In this document: positions 24,064 to 32,737 of the stretch, in pieces
Numbering within the stretch: position 1 is the first letter of the stretch
Layout: each line of letters begins with the position of its first letter
Origin: Symploca sp. SIO2C1
GTDB taxonomy: Bacteria; Cyanobacteriota; Cyanobacteriia; Cyanobacteriales; Coleofasciculaceae
Direction: 5' to 3'
Assembly (NCBI GenBank): GCA_010692635.1
Contig: JAAHGL010000066.1
Location: 1-35,296 of the forward strand
DNA: 35,296 nucleotides
Position numbers and translations under genes: made by a program
The notes under the pieces: generated by a model
Seen by the model: only the letters and a program-made list of their open reading frames with translations
Database searches by the model: none
Told to the model about the DNA's origin: nothing

Positions 24064-27000
24064 CTACTTGCGGAAGTTGTTGCAATCAACTGCTGGAATC
24101 CATTCCCCGTGGGGTGTTACTGTTGCTACTTCGGCGGCGAGATATAATTGCCCATCGGGAGTTCTGATTATTCCTTGGGCTTCGATAATCTGCTGCGGTT
24201 TGGTACTGGTGGGATTGGTATTATTATCAGTATTCTCACTAAGTTCTTCTTCAGTATCAAGGGTAACCCAATCACTGACTGTGGCATCAGCATCCAGCAT
24301 CTCTGTAGGATTCTGGCGAATGCCACCGCGTCCTGTAATATAGAAGCTACTCTGCCGAGAGGGGTCATTGGGAGTACAGCGGCGATCGATTAGTTGTGTG
24401 GCATCAACAAAATCTGTTGGTAAAGTTACTAATCCCCGTGTCACATCAAAAGAGGTGTTGATATCTGCCACACCTGCGGAGCCAAATTCAGAACTGACGG
24501 TAATATCGTTGAATGGGGTTAAGCGATCGCGGAATTGAATCCCGAAAATACCAATAGCGTTGATGTTAACTCGACCGCCGTCCCCTTGGAAGGCATTGGC
24601 AGTGATATCGCTACCTTCTGGCCCTTCTGGTGGTAAAGCAATGAGGAATGGGGTATTAATAATGATGTTACCGCCATTGGCTTGATCCAGAGCAGTGGCA
24701 GAAATCAAGCTTTCGTTACGCATTAGTAATGAGTCTGAGACATTGAGGGTGATGTTGGCACTGCCTTGAGGATCACTACCACTCTTGGCTGTTTCAGCGG
24801 AAATTGTGCCTTGGTTGAGCAGTAGGAAATCAGCTGTGATGTTGAGGTTGCCTGCCTGAGCTTGAGGACTGCTGACAGTAACTTGAGCACCTTCTTGGAT
24901 AGACATTTCTCCTGTGATAATTCTCAAGTCTCCTGCATTGCCTGTTCCTTCAGATGAAGCTAACAAGCTGCTAGGACTCTGACCATCGGCGGAAGTTCCA
25001 ATTACTTGTACTGACTCCGAAGCGTTGATAAACAAATCTCCTCCCTCTCCTTTATAGAGGGTAGCAGCGCTCACCTGTGCACCATCAGCAACGAGCAACT
25101 GAGCGGTATCAATCTCTAAGTTTCCTGCCTTGCCTAAACCTTGAGATTCAGCCGATAAACTACTGGGAAGTTGACCATCGGCAGATTCCCCAATCACTTG
25201 CACTGACTCAGAGGCATTAATAATTAAACTGCCTCCCTTTCCTTCACCGAAGGTACTAGCACTCACCTGTGCGCCATCAGTAACGAGCAAATGAGCGGTA
25301 TCAATCTCTAAGTTCCCTGCATTGCCTGAGCCGAAAGATTGAGCAAACAAACCGCTGGGAGCCCGACCGTCCCCAGATTCCCCAATCACTTCCACTGACT
25401 CAGAGGCATTAACAATTAAACTGCCTCCCTCTCCTTCACCAAAAGTACCAGCATTCACCTGTGCACCATTGGCAACAAGTAACTCAGACGTGGTAATTTC
25501 CAAATTCCCTGCTTTGCCTGAGCCTTCAGATGAAGTAAACAAACCACTGGCAAACTGGCCATTGGGAGAAATTCCAATCACTCGCACTGATTCTGATACA
25601 TCAACAATCAAACTTCCTCCTTCTCCTTCGCCAAAGGTACCAGCACTAACTTGTGCACCATTGGCAACGAGTAACTCAGGGGTGTAAATCTCCAAGTTCC
25701 CTGCTTTTCCTGAACCGAAAGAGCCAGCCAATAAACCGCTAGCAAACCGACCATCGGCAGTAGTTCCAATCACTTGCACCGATTCAGAGGCATCGATAAT
25801 CAAATTGCCTCCCTTTCCTTGAGCAAAGGTTTCAGCACTCACCTGTCCACCATTGGCAACAAGTAACTCAACAGTGGTAATCTCTAAGTTCCCTGCCTTG
25901 CCTGAGCCTTCAGATAAAGCAAACAAGCCGCTGGAAAACTGACCGTCGGCAGAAGTCCCCATTAGCTGCACTGACTCAGAAGCATTAATAATCAAACTGC
26001 CTCCCTCTCCTTCTCTAAAGGTACTAATATCCACCTTTGCGCCATCGGTAACCAGCAACTGAGTCGTGGTAATCTCCAAGTTCCCTGCTTTCCCTGAACC
26101 TAAAGATAAAGCAAACAAACTGCTGGGAATCTGACCGTTGGCAGAAGTCCCAATTAGCTGCACCGACTCGGAAGCATTGACAATCAAACTGCCTCCCTCT
26201 CCTTCACCCGAGGTGCCAGCATTCACTCCTGCGCCGTCGGTAACCAGCAACTGAGTCGTGGTAATCTCTAAGTTCCCTGCCTTGCCTAAACCTTGAGTTT
26301 GAGTACCTAAGCCACTAGCAATCTGACCATCGGCAGAAGTCCCAATTAGCTGCACCGACTCAGAAGCATCAATAATCAAACTGCCTCCCTCTCCTTCTCC
26401 GGAGGTGCCAGCACTAACCCGTGCGCCATCGGCAACGAGCAAGTCAACGGTGGTAATCTCTAAGTTCCCTGCCTTGCCTGAACCTTGAGTTTGAGTATCT
26501 AAGCTACTAGCAATCTGACCGTTGGCAGAAGTCCCAATTAGCTGCACCGACTCAGAAGCATCAATAATCAAACTGCCTCCCTCTCCTTCTCCGAAGGTGC
26601 CAGCACTAACCCGTGCGCCATCGGCAACGAGCAAGTCAACGGTGGTAATCTCCAAGTTCTCGACCTTCCCTGAACCTTGAGTTTGAGTAAATAAGCCGCT
26701 GGCAATCTGACCGTCGGCAGAAGTCCCAATTAGCTGCACTGACTCAGAAGCATTAATAATCAAACTGCCTCCCCCTCCTTGAGCAAAGGTGCTACCACTC
26801 GCCTTTGCGCCATCGGCAACGAGCAAGTTAGCAGTGGTAATTTCCAAGTTCCCCGCCTTGCCTGAACCTCCAGATTGAGTAAGCAAGCTGCTGGACGACT
26901 GACCGTCGGCAGAAGTACCAATCACCTGCACCGACTCAGAAGCATTGATAATCAAACTGCCTCCCTCTCCTTGAGTTAGGGTGCCAACACTCACCTGTGC

Positions 27001-28650
27001 ACCATCAACAACGAGCAACTCGGTGGTGGTAATCTCTACGTTCCCTGCCTTGCCTGAACCTTCAGTTTGAGCCAACAAACCGCTGACAAACTGACCATCG
27101 GCAGAAGTACCAATCACCTGCACCGACTCAGAAGCATTGAGCATCAAACTGCCTCCCTCTCCTTCTCCGAAGGTGCCAGCACTCACTACTGCGCCATCAG
27201 CAATGAGCAACTCAGCAGTGGTAATTTCCACGTTCCCTGCTTTGCCTGAACCTTCAGTTTGAGCCAACAAACCGCTGACAAACTGACCGTCGGCAGAAGT
27301 GCCAATCACCTGCACCGACTCCGAGGCATTGACAATCAAACTGCCTCCCTCTCCTTTATTAAAAGTGACAGTACTCACTACTGCACCATCAGCAACGAGC
27401 AACTCGGCGGTGGTAATTTCTACGTTCCCTGCCTTGCCTGAACCTTCAGATTGAGTAAACAAGCCACTCTCAAACTGACTGTCAGCAGAGATACCAATCA
27501 GTCGCACCGATTCCGAGGCATTGACAATCAAATTTCCTCCCTCTCCTTGAGCAAAAGTGTTAACACTCACCTGTGCACCATCCTCAAGGGTTAACTGCTC
27601 CGCTTTGAGCAAAATACCCCCGCCATTCTCACTTCCTAAGGTATCTGCAAACATGAATGTCTCATCGCTCAGCGTCACCTCTCTACCCTGCACCTGGATA
27701 CTACCACCGCCATCGCCACTGGTAATAACCCCTGCCTGGGACAGACGAATATCCTGGAAGTCCTCGACGCTTTCATAGTCCAGAATATAACCCGTGTCTG
27801 TTGATGTCAGGTTTACTCGATTGTTACCCGCGACACTTCCCAGTTCAATTCGTCCATCGGGTACAAAGAGAATACCACTATCTACAGTAACCTCACCTCC
27901 CACCAGCGCTAAGGTTCTCTCTGGTTGGACTAGAAGTAATGCTTGATTAGCAGCAATACTTCCAGGGTTTTGCCCATATTGCAAACCAATTGGTACATTA
28001 ATAGTCAGCAGTGGGGGTGCTTGGGGATTGCTGGCACTAAACTCAAAACTATTGTCAAATAACAAAGAGTCCGCCGTACTCGCCACAAACGAACCACCTA
28101 AATCCAAGAAAGCATTTCCTCCAAAGATAATGCCGTTAGGATTAATCAGAAACAAATTAGGCTCAGAACTACCAAAAGTGCCAAGTACCCCCAGAATTTC
28201 AGAAGGATTAATGCCAGTTACCCGTGCCAAAATATTTTGGATAGCGGCATCTCCACTGAAAAAATAAGCTTGTCTACCTACAGCGACATTGAACTCCGTG
28301 AAACTATGAAATAGGTTTTGTTCCCTTTGCGCTCCACCAGTAATTACTTCAATAGGTAAACCAAAGAAATTAGGTATAACAATAGAATTCTCCCCAGCTC
28401 CCAGAGTATTATCCGGTACGATATTGCTTTGAGCCAAGGCAGGATTTCCAGCTAAGGCAACAAGGCCACTCATCCCCAACGTTATCCCCAACTGCCAGCA
28501 ACGTCGTTGCCAATTAATCGGCTTCCTCACATTTTCCTCTACCGATACTTGGGAAGTTTTAGGTGCGAAAACAGAATTAATTCCACATCTTCCTTCTGTT
28601 ACCTGTTGCCTGTTGCCTGTTGCCTTATCTTCACTGTACCTTGGCTTCAT
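24064..28650 (-). CDS. filamentous-haemagglutinin-like two-partner-secretion exoprotein
   Basis: 1528 residues from ATG 28650; a TTG at 28671 would add seven. The signal peptide is late (hydrophobic core about 52-74, cut after ALA), with an unusually long 50-residue head. The TPS secretion domain follows: QNLFHSFTEFNV (about 111-122) and the NPNG motif at 170-173 in LFLINPNGIIFGG. TPS exoproteins cross the outer membrane through a TpsB/FhaC barrel and fold into a long beta-helix. Fourteen repeats of 64 residues (NASESVQVIGTSADGQ block) fill about 370-1265. The end has FVDATQLIDRRC and RGGIRQNPTEML, then GIIRTPDGQLYLAAE, as in cyanobacterial S-layer-like/FHA proteins. No TpsB gene lies in the window. 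Likely role is surface adhesion or filament aggregation, inferred from family. Confidence 0.88.
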   Translation of the reverse strand: MKPRYSEDKATGNRQQVTEGRCGINSVFAPKTSQVSVEENVRKPINWQRRCWQLGITLGMSGLVALAGNPALAQSNIVPDNTLGAGENSIVIPNFFGLPIEVITGGAQREQNLFHSFTEFNVAVGRQAYFFSGDAAIQNILARVTGINPSEILGVLGTFGSSEPNLFLINPNGIIFGGNAFLDLGGSFVASTADSLLFDNSFEFSASNPQAPPLLTINVPIGLQYGQNPGSIAANQALLLVQPERTLALVGGEVTVDSGILFVPDGRIELGSVAGNNRVNLTSTDTGYILDYESVEDFQDIRLSQAGVITSGDGGGSIQVQGREVTLSDETFMFADTLGSENGGGILLKAEQLTLEDGAQVSVNTFAQGEGGNLIVNASESVRLIGISADSQFESGLFTQSEGSGKAGNVEITTAELLVADGAVVSTVTFNKGEGGSLIVNASESVQVIGTSADGQFVSGLLAQTEGSGKAGNVEITTAELLIADGAVVSAGTFGEGEGGSLMLNASESVQVIGTSADGQFVSGLLAQTEGSGKAGNVEITTTELLVVDGAQVSVGTLTQGEGGSLIINASESVQVIGTSADGQSSSSLLTQSGGSGKAGNLEITTANLLVADGAKASGSTFAQGGGGSLIINASESVQLIGTSADGQIASGLFTQTQGSGKVENLEITTVDLLVADGARVSAGTFGEGEGGSLIIDASESVQLIGTSANGQIASSLDTQTQGSGKAGNLEITTVDLLVADGARVSAGTSGEGEGGSLIIDASESVQLIGTSADGQIASGLGTQTQGLGKAGNLEITTTQLLVTDGAGVNAGTSGEGEGGSLIVNASESVQLIGTSANGQIPSSLFALSLGSGKAGNLEITTTQLLVTDGAKVDISTFREGEGGSLIINASESVQLMGTSADGQFSSGLFALSEGSGKAGNLEITTVELLVANGGQVSAETFAQGKGGNLIIDASESVQVIGTTADGRFASGLLAGSFGSGKAGNLEIYTPELLVANGAQVSAGTFGEGEGGSLIVDVSESVRVIGISPNGQFASGLFTSSEGSGKAGNLEITTSELLVANGAQVNAGTFGEGEGGSLIVNASESVEVIGESGDGRAPSGLFAQSFGSGNAGNLEIDTAHLLVTDGAQVSASTFGEGKGGSLIINASESVQVIGESADGQLPSSLSAESQGLGKAGNLEIDTAQLLVADGAQVSAATLYKGEGGDLFINASESVQVIGTSADGQSPSSLLASSEGTGNAGDLRIITGEMSIQEGAQVTVSSPQAQAGNLNITADFLLLNQGTISAETAKSGSDPQGSANITLNVSDSLLMRNESLISATALDQANGGNIIINTPFLIALPPEGPEGSDITANAFQGDGGRVNINAIGIFGIQFRDRLTPFNDITVSSEFGSAGVADINTSFDVTRGLVTLPTDFVDATQLIDRRCTPNDPSRQSSFYITGRGGIRQNPTEMLDADATVSDWVTLDTEEELSENTDNNTNPTSTKPQQIIEAQGIIRTPDGQLYLAAEVATVTPHGEWIPAVDCNNFRK
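24945..27560 (-). repeat. fourteen 192-bp coding repeats
   Basis: The SESV codon block recurs every 192 bp from about 27510 to 25015. Neighbouring units are nearly identical in DNA (for example those centred near 26380 and 26560), which points to recent expansion or homogenisation. Confidence 0.9.
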
Positions 28651-28985
28651 GATTCCCCACACCCAAATCAATTACTTCAATATTAAATGATTGGATATCA
28701 AGTAATCACAGAAAATAAGTTACCTTTTATGTAGATCACAAAAGTGCAAGTAGCTCACAAAAGTAGGTTGGGTGAAGCAAAGCGAAACCCAACGCTAACT
28801 ATCTACTATCTGCTGTTAGGAATATAAACAACAAAGCTTTGAGTTACCCATTTGAAAACTGCTATCAAGAAGCCAAAATGTCAGAGTTGTTTCAATTGGA
28901 AATTTTATGCATCAAAAGTTACTAAGCATGCTATTGAAAATTACGAAAATACCGATTGTGCTAGTTAGAGTGCAGAATGTCCCTT
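28651..28985. other. 335-bp upstream region of the exoprotein gene
   Basis: It contains a short MITE-type palindrome at 28763-28795 (GTAGGTTGGGT...ACCCAAC). No gene recognised. Confidence 0.5.
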
Positions 28986-29197
28986 TCAGCCGAAATCCAC
29001 AGATGATTCACCAGCTAGTTCCAGAATACGAGAGTAAACGGCTTGACTAACCCAAAAGCCCGCTCTACCAATTAACTCATCCATAACAGGTTTTACAGCT
29101 GGAATCCAACCTCTAGATTTAGCAGCCAATAAAACGTTTGGACTTCTTCTGTCATCCGGGCTGTGTGCAAAATTTCATCTGTAATTAAAATACCCAT
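28986..29197 (-). pseudogene. toxin-antitoxin remnant: UPF0175 antitoxin start fused to DUF3368 toxin end
   Basis: From ATG 29197 the first codons read MGILITDEILHTARMTEE, like the N-terminus of UPF0175 antitoxins. After about 29144 the coding signal moves to another frame. It reads NVLLAAKSRGWIPAVKPVMD, then ELIGRAGFWVSQAVYSRILE, ending at TGA 28988-28986. That is the C-terminal end of DUF3368/VapC-like PIN toxins. Most of both genes is gone, so one deletion probably joined the antitoxin start to the toxin tail. No functional product is expected. Intact pairs of this type are common in filamentous cyanobacteria. Confidence 0.7.
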
Positions 29198-29213
29198 TGT
29201 CTGTATCTCATCC

Positions 29214-29276
29214 TATCAATTATCAATTATCAATTATCAATTATCAATTATCAATTATCAATTATCAATTATCAAT
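29214..29276. repeat. heptamer repeat (TATCAAT), nine copies
   Basis: Nine perfect copies immediately upstream of the toxin-antitoxin remnant. Confidence 0.9.
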
Positions 29277-29404
29277 TGAATTGCCAACGAGATTGATAAA
29301 TGTCAAATTTGTTAATGACTTTAGCGGTTGAAGAGGTAATTGTCCATTGTTCATTATCCATTATTAATTTACGTCTAATGTGAATTAAATTGTACGTATT
29401 GTAG

Positions 29405-29463
29405 GGGCGGGTTTAGCGACAAACCAACCCATTTGAACCGAATATTGGGATCAAAACCCGCCC
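29405..29463. repeat. 59-bp inverted-repeat element
   Basis: GGGCGGGTTT (29405-29414) and AAACCCGCCC (29454-29463) are perfect 10-bp ends around a 39-base centre. A small MITE or palindromic repeat. Confidence 0.65.
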
Positions 29464-29530
29464 AACGCCATCACCAGGTTAATGCTACTAGCGTGACACA
29501 GCTAAAATGATTGGTTAGATGTAGTTAGAT

Positions 29531-29606
29531 GTAGGTTGGGTTGAGGTAACGAAACCTAACACCGGAGTACATTGTGTTGGGTTTCACTTCGTTTCACCCA
29601 ACCTAC
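29531..29606. mobile_element. 76-bp MITE with 11-bp perfect terminal inverted repeats
   Basis: It begins GTAGGTTGGGT (29531-29541) and ends ACCCAACCTAC (29596-29606). The right half and the flank down to GGCGTGC recur at 16143-16186. Related shorter palindromes lie at 28763-28795 and near 7270-7310. There is no coding capacity. Confidence 0.75.
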
Positions 29607-29657
29607 AGTTTTAGGCGTGCTAAAGCACTACTAAATTAACTCCTCCTAATAATTTTC

Positions 29658-31634
29658 CTAATCGTTTGCCTTAACTGAAGGCTTTACGGATTTCGGAGGT
29701 GGAGCAGGAATTTGCTGCTTAGCTGGAGGTTGAGTAGACTGATTTACAGGTAATGCTGGTGCTTGTGCACTTCTGCGTGTAGCTTTAGGTGAAGATGGGG
29801 ATTGACTCAAAGTACTTATAGTATCTACTGAAGGACTTTCACCATTGCGCATTAACTGTTTGACTTGATTCAGTACATTTCCCAGTTTCCCTTCATCCAG
29901 CAAAGTATTAATTAGGGATAAACCACTAGTGGAAAGGAGTAGTTTGTTGATGTCACCAGCACTGCTAGCACCATTACCATTATTACCATTAGCACCAGGG
30001 AAAGAGTAAATCCGGGTATCTCCCAAAACCCCTGGTTGAGGAGCTAAGGCTTTGACAATTTCTGGCAGTTTATCAGACAATTGAGGCCAAATAGTAGTGA
30101 TAATTTGTGCCGTTAGCTTAGAGTCACTCAAGGCATTTTCTGCCTCAATTAATGCTTGTTTACCTTGTGCTTCTGCTAAAGCTTTATCTCGGTTAGCATC
30201 TGCTAGGGTACGGATAGATTCAGCTTCTAGTTCTGCAGCTTGGCGAGCAATTTCTGCTTGGCGGCGGCGACGGAAAACATCGATTTCCACTACGTTTTGA
30301 TCCGCAATCCGACGTTGCTCTGCCTCTTGCTCAGCAGCAATAATAGATAGACGTTGTTCCCGTTCAGCTTTTTCAATTTCAGTAGCAGTAACTACCGCAG
30401 CTTCCGCTTGAGCTTTGGTAGCTTCAGCATTAAAGCGATCGCGTTCTTTGTCAGCAATGGCAATTGCTGCTTCTTGTTGAGCAATTTTCGACTCTCGCTC
30501 TGCTTCTGCTACTTCTACCTGTGCTTTGAGACGAGAAGAATCAATAATTTTCTGACGGTTAACTTCGGCAATCTCTGCTTCTTGTTTTTGCAGAGTTTGG
30601 GTAACTTTCAGTTGCTTATTGCGCTCCTCTAGAGTAATATCTGCCTCAATTTGGTTTTGCTGTACTGACAGTTGTTTGCGGATTTCCTCTTCTTCTACAG
30701 ATTTATTTTGTAAAATCTTAGTCCGCTGTACAGTTGCTGCTTCTGTGTCCTTCGCCTCTTGAATTTCTCGTTGTCGCTGAGCTTTGAGTGCTTCTACTTC
30801 CAACTGTTGCGCTAGTTTGGCATCTTCCTTTTCTTGAGCAATGCGCAGCGATTGTTTTTCAGCGTTCAGTTCCTTCTGTTCAATAGCAACTTGGGTACTG
30901 AGTTCAACTTCAGTTTTTTGTTGAATTGAACGTTGAATGGTTTCAGTGCGTAGGCGCACTCCTTGAGCATCGAAGAAGTTATTAGTATCGTAGGTATCGC
31001 TCTCCTCAATCTCAGAAATAGCAATATTGTTGAGGGTTAAACCTACCTTTTTCAAGTCTTGCTGAATTAAGTTCAAAACCTCATCAGCAAAACCTATCTT
31101 ATCAGAATCAATTTCCGCTAAACTCTTTTTCTTTGCCGCTGCTCTAATTGCATCATCTGCCCGTTTTTCTAGAGCATCTTTGATATCTTCTCCTGAAATT
31201 TTACCCTGTTTAGACAGTCGTGCGGCGGCAATCAAAACATCTTCTTCATCGGCATTAATGCAGACATAAAAAGTAACTCGCATATTCGCGCGTAGGTAGT
31301 CTTGGGTACGAACAGCAAGTTTCCCAGTACGCTCCACATCAATGGAAATTTCCCTTAAAGGAACACGGGTGAGTTCATGGAACCCTGGTAGTACCACACA
31401 ACCGCCGTTAAGAATTACTGATTTCTTTTTGAGAAAGACACCGCCAGTTCTGACAAAGGCTTCGTTGTTAGGCGTAATTACATAAACCCGCGTATACGCC
31501 CAAACACTTAATAACAGTAAGAAAACAAGTCCCCCAATCAGTCCAGGAAAAAAGAGTATACCTGTAGGCAACTGAGCCAGGTTTGATTGAACTGGAACTG
31601 CTTGAATTGTTGAAGAATTCGTAGTTTGTGACAT
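29658..31634 (-). CDS. flotillin-family membrane protein (YqiK-like)
   Basis: 658 residues from ATG 31634. One membrane segment is at about 25-46. An SPFH/band-7 domain follows (about 50-235: VRTGGVFLKKKSVILNGGCV, VPLREISIDVERTGKLAVRT, VGLTLNNIAISEI). A long Glu/Ala/Lys-rich coiled coil runs at about 240-530 with repeated AEAE/QEAE heptads. The flotillin-typical region ALAEAQGKQALIEAENALS precedes a Pro-rich tail (about 620-658). Flotillins scaffold membrane microdomains. The gene follows the YqiJ-like gene by 155 bp on the same strand, the usual YqiJ-YqiK pairing. The Pro-rich tail is longer than I expect for YqiK. Confidence 0.92.
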   Translation of the reverse strand: MSQTTNSSTIQAVPVQSNLAQLPTGILFFPGLIGGLVFLLLLSVWAYTRVYVITPNNEAFVRTGGVFLKKKSVILNGGCVVLPGFHELTRVPLREISIDVERTGKLAVRTQDYLRANMRVTFYVCINADEEDVLIAAARLSKQGKISGEDIKDALEKRADDAIRAAAKKKSLAEIDSDKIGFADEVLNLIQQDLKKVGLTLNNIAISEIEESDTYDTNNFFDAQGVRLRTETIQRSIQQKTEVELSTQVAIEQKELNAEKQSLRIAQEKEDAKLAQQLEVEALKAQRQREIQEAKDTEAATVQRTKILQNKSVEEEEIRKQLSVQQNQIEADITLEERNKQLKVTQTLQKQEAEIAEVNRQKIIDSSRLKAQVEVAEAERESKIAQQEAAIAIADKERDRFNAEATKAQAEAAVVTATEIEKAEREQRLSIIAAEQEAEQRRIADQNVVEIDVFRRRRQAEIARQAAELEAESIRTLADANRDKALAEAQGKQALIEAENALSDSKLTAQIITTIWPQLSDKLPEIVKALAPQPGVLGDTRIYSFPGANGNNGNGASSAGDINKLLLSTSGLSLINTLLDEGKLGNVLNQVKQLMRNGESPSVDTISTLSQSPSSPKATRRSAQAPALPVNQSTQPPAKQQIPAPPPKSVKPSVKAND

Positions 31635-31647
31635 GATAATCTAATTA

Positions 31648-31682
31648 GTCATTGGTCATTGGTCATTGGTCATTGGTCATTG
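31648..31682. repeat. heptamer repeat (GTCATTG), five copies
   Basis: STRR array between the YqiJ-like and flotillin genes. Confidence 0.85.
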
Positions 31683-31789
31683 TTCTTTGTGATTAGTCAT
31701 TGTTACCAAGGAATCTCTGACTAATCACAAAGAACAAAAGACAAATAACAAACAACATTTCCTACTTCAGGCAAGAAGTCTCATGAATA

Positions 31790-32521
31790 TCAATCTTTGA
31801 TTCGGTTATAATTAGCTAGCCACTGCTGTTCATCGAAACTGTCCTTGACAACCACTAAATAACTTTGAGGGTGTCGATCAATCACTAAGACTTCCGTTCC
31901 ACGACGGGGAACAACAGTAGACCAAGTAGGTAAGGTGGCATTAATGGTAACGAGATTGCGTGCCGAGTCTAGGACATCAACTTGACCGATTTTGCCTTGG
32001 TTTTCCTGAGGAAGGGAACCAGAGCTAACGGTACCATAGCAGCCAATCAAGCGATCGCTACTGGCATCTTCTCCAAAAGATGCGAAAATTTGCCCTAAAG
32101 GTCGAGAGATTAATCCTCCGGTAAACAGACTGATAAACAATGACAGCCCAGATACAACACCTGCCAACAAACCAGTGGGAATACTGCCAGTGAAGCTGCC
32201 AATTGCTACGTTGAGCATCCATCCGAAGACGCCGATGAGGCTGAAATCTGTTGCCAACAGTAAAATTAGGGGAGCTCTGCCAATCCCAAACCAACCCAAA
32301 AATTGTCCCATGCTGAACCCAGCATCGACATCAGTATCCGTATCGAGATCTAAGGGGTTGATCTCAGCATTAACATCAACATCAACATCAATATCAACAT
32401 CGGCATCAACATCTAAATCTAAGTCATCGTCCCCCCCACCGGAAACAATGACTACTAGAAATAGTAGAACCCCCATGGCGAGGAAAATCCAGTAAGGTAA
32501 GTTGGCAAGGTCAAACAACAT
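31790..32521 (-). CDS. YqiJ/NfeD-like membrane protein with Asp-rich segment
   Basis: 243 residues from ATG 32521. Membrane segments lie near 10-27, 84-104 and 115-138. Residues 31-66 carry 16 Asp and one Glu in 36 positions, mostly alternating Asp-Val/Asp-Leu (DLDVDADVDIDVDVDVN). The C-terminal 90 residues form an OB-fold-like domain (LIGCYGTVSSGSL, GTEVLVIDRHPQSYLVVV), as in NfeD/YqiJ proteins that partner flotillins. The acidic run could bind Ca2+ or Mg2+, which is inference. It is encoded by near-perfect GATGTT-type hexamers and may vary in length. It is probably co-transcribed with the flotillin downstream. Confidence 0.85.
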   Translation of the reverse strand: MLFDLANLPYWIFLAMGVLLFLVVIVSGGGDDDLDLDVDADVDIDVDVDVNAEINPLDLDTDTDVDAGFSMGQFLGWFGIGRAPLILLLATDFSLIGVFGWMLNVAIGSFTGSIPTGLLAGVVSGLSLFISLFTGGLISRPLGQIFASFGEDASSDRLIGCYGTVSSGSLPQENQGKIGQVDVLDSARNLVTINATLPTWSTVVPRRGTEVLVIDRHPQSYLVVVKDSFDEQQWLANYNRIKD

Positions 32522-32737
32522 GGAGCTAGTGCGATCGCAATCGATGAATGTGAGTTGTTAACTATATATAAACCACACCTGTCTAGTTACTGATTCCAGA
32601 AATCTGGAAAATTGATAAGATTTTTAATTGTTCGGTGAGGTTAACAGGTGTCTGTTGGACATCAACTAAGATTGGGTTAGTAGCAAACTTGGGTAGGTAG
32701 CCGATTACCAGCAAGAGCCGATTACTCTTCCTTGACA
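32522..32737. other. divergent promoter region of YqiJ-like and kinase genes
   Basis: 216 bp; one GCGATCGCAATCG site at 32531. No further element recognised. Confidence 0.4.

Noticed and set aside
24945-27560. CRISPR-like periodic pattern and antisense frames
   Set aside because: The 192-bp period is coding repeat of an exoprotein, with no short repeat and unique spacer alternation. The antisense frames follow the same period.
29214-29276. Short direct repeats as a CRISPR array
   Set aside because: Units are 7 bp with no spacers; this is an STRR array.
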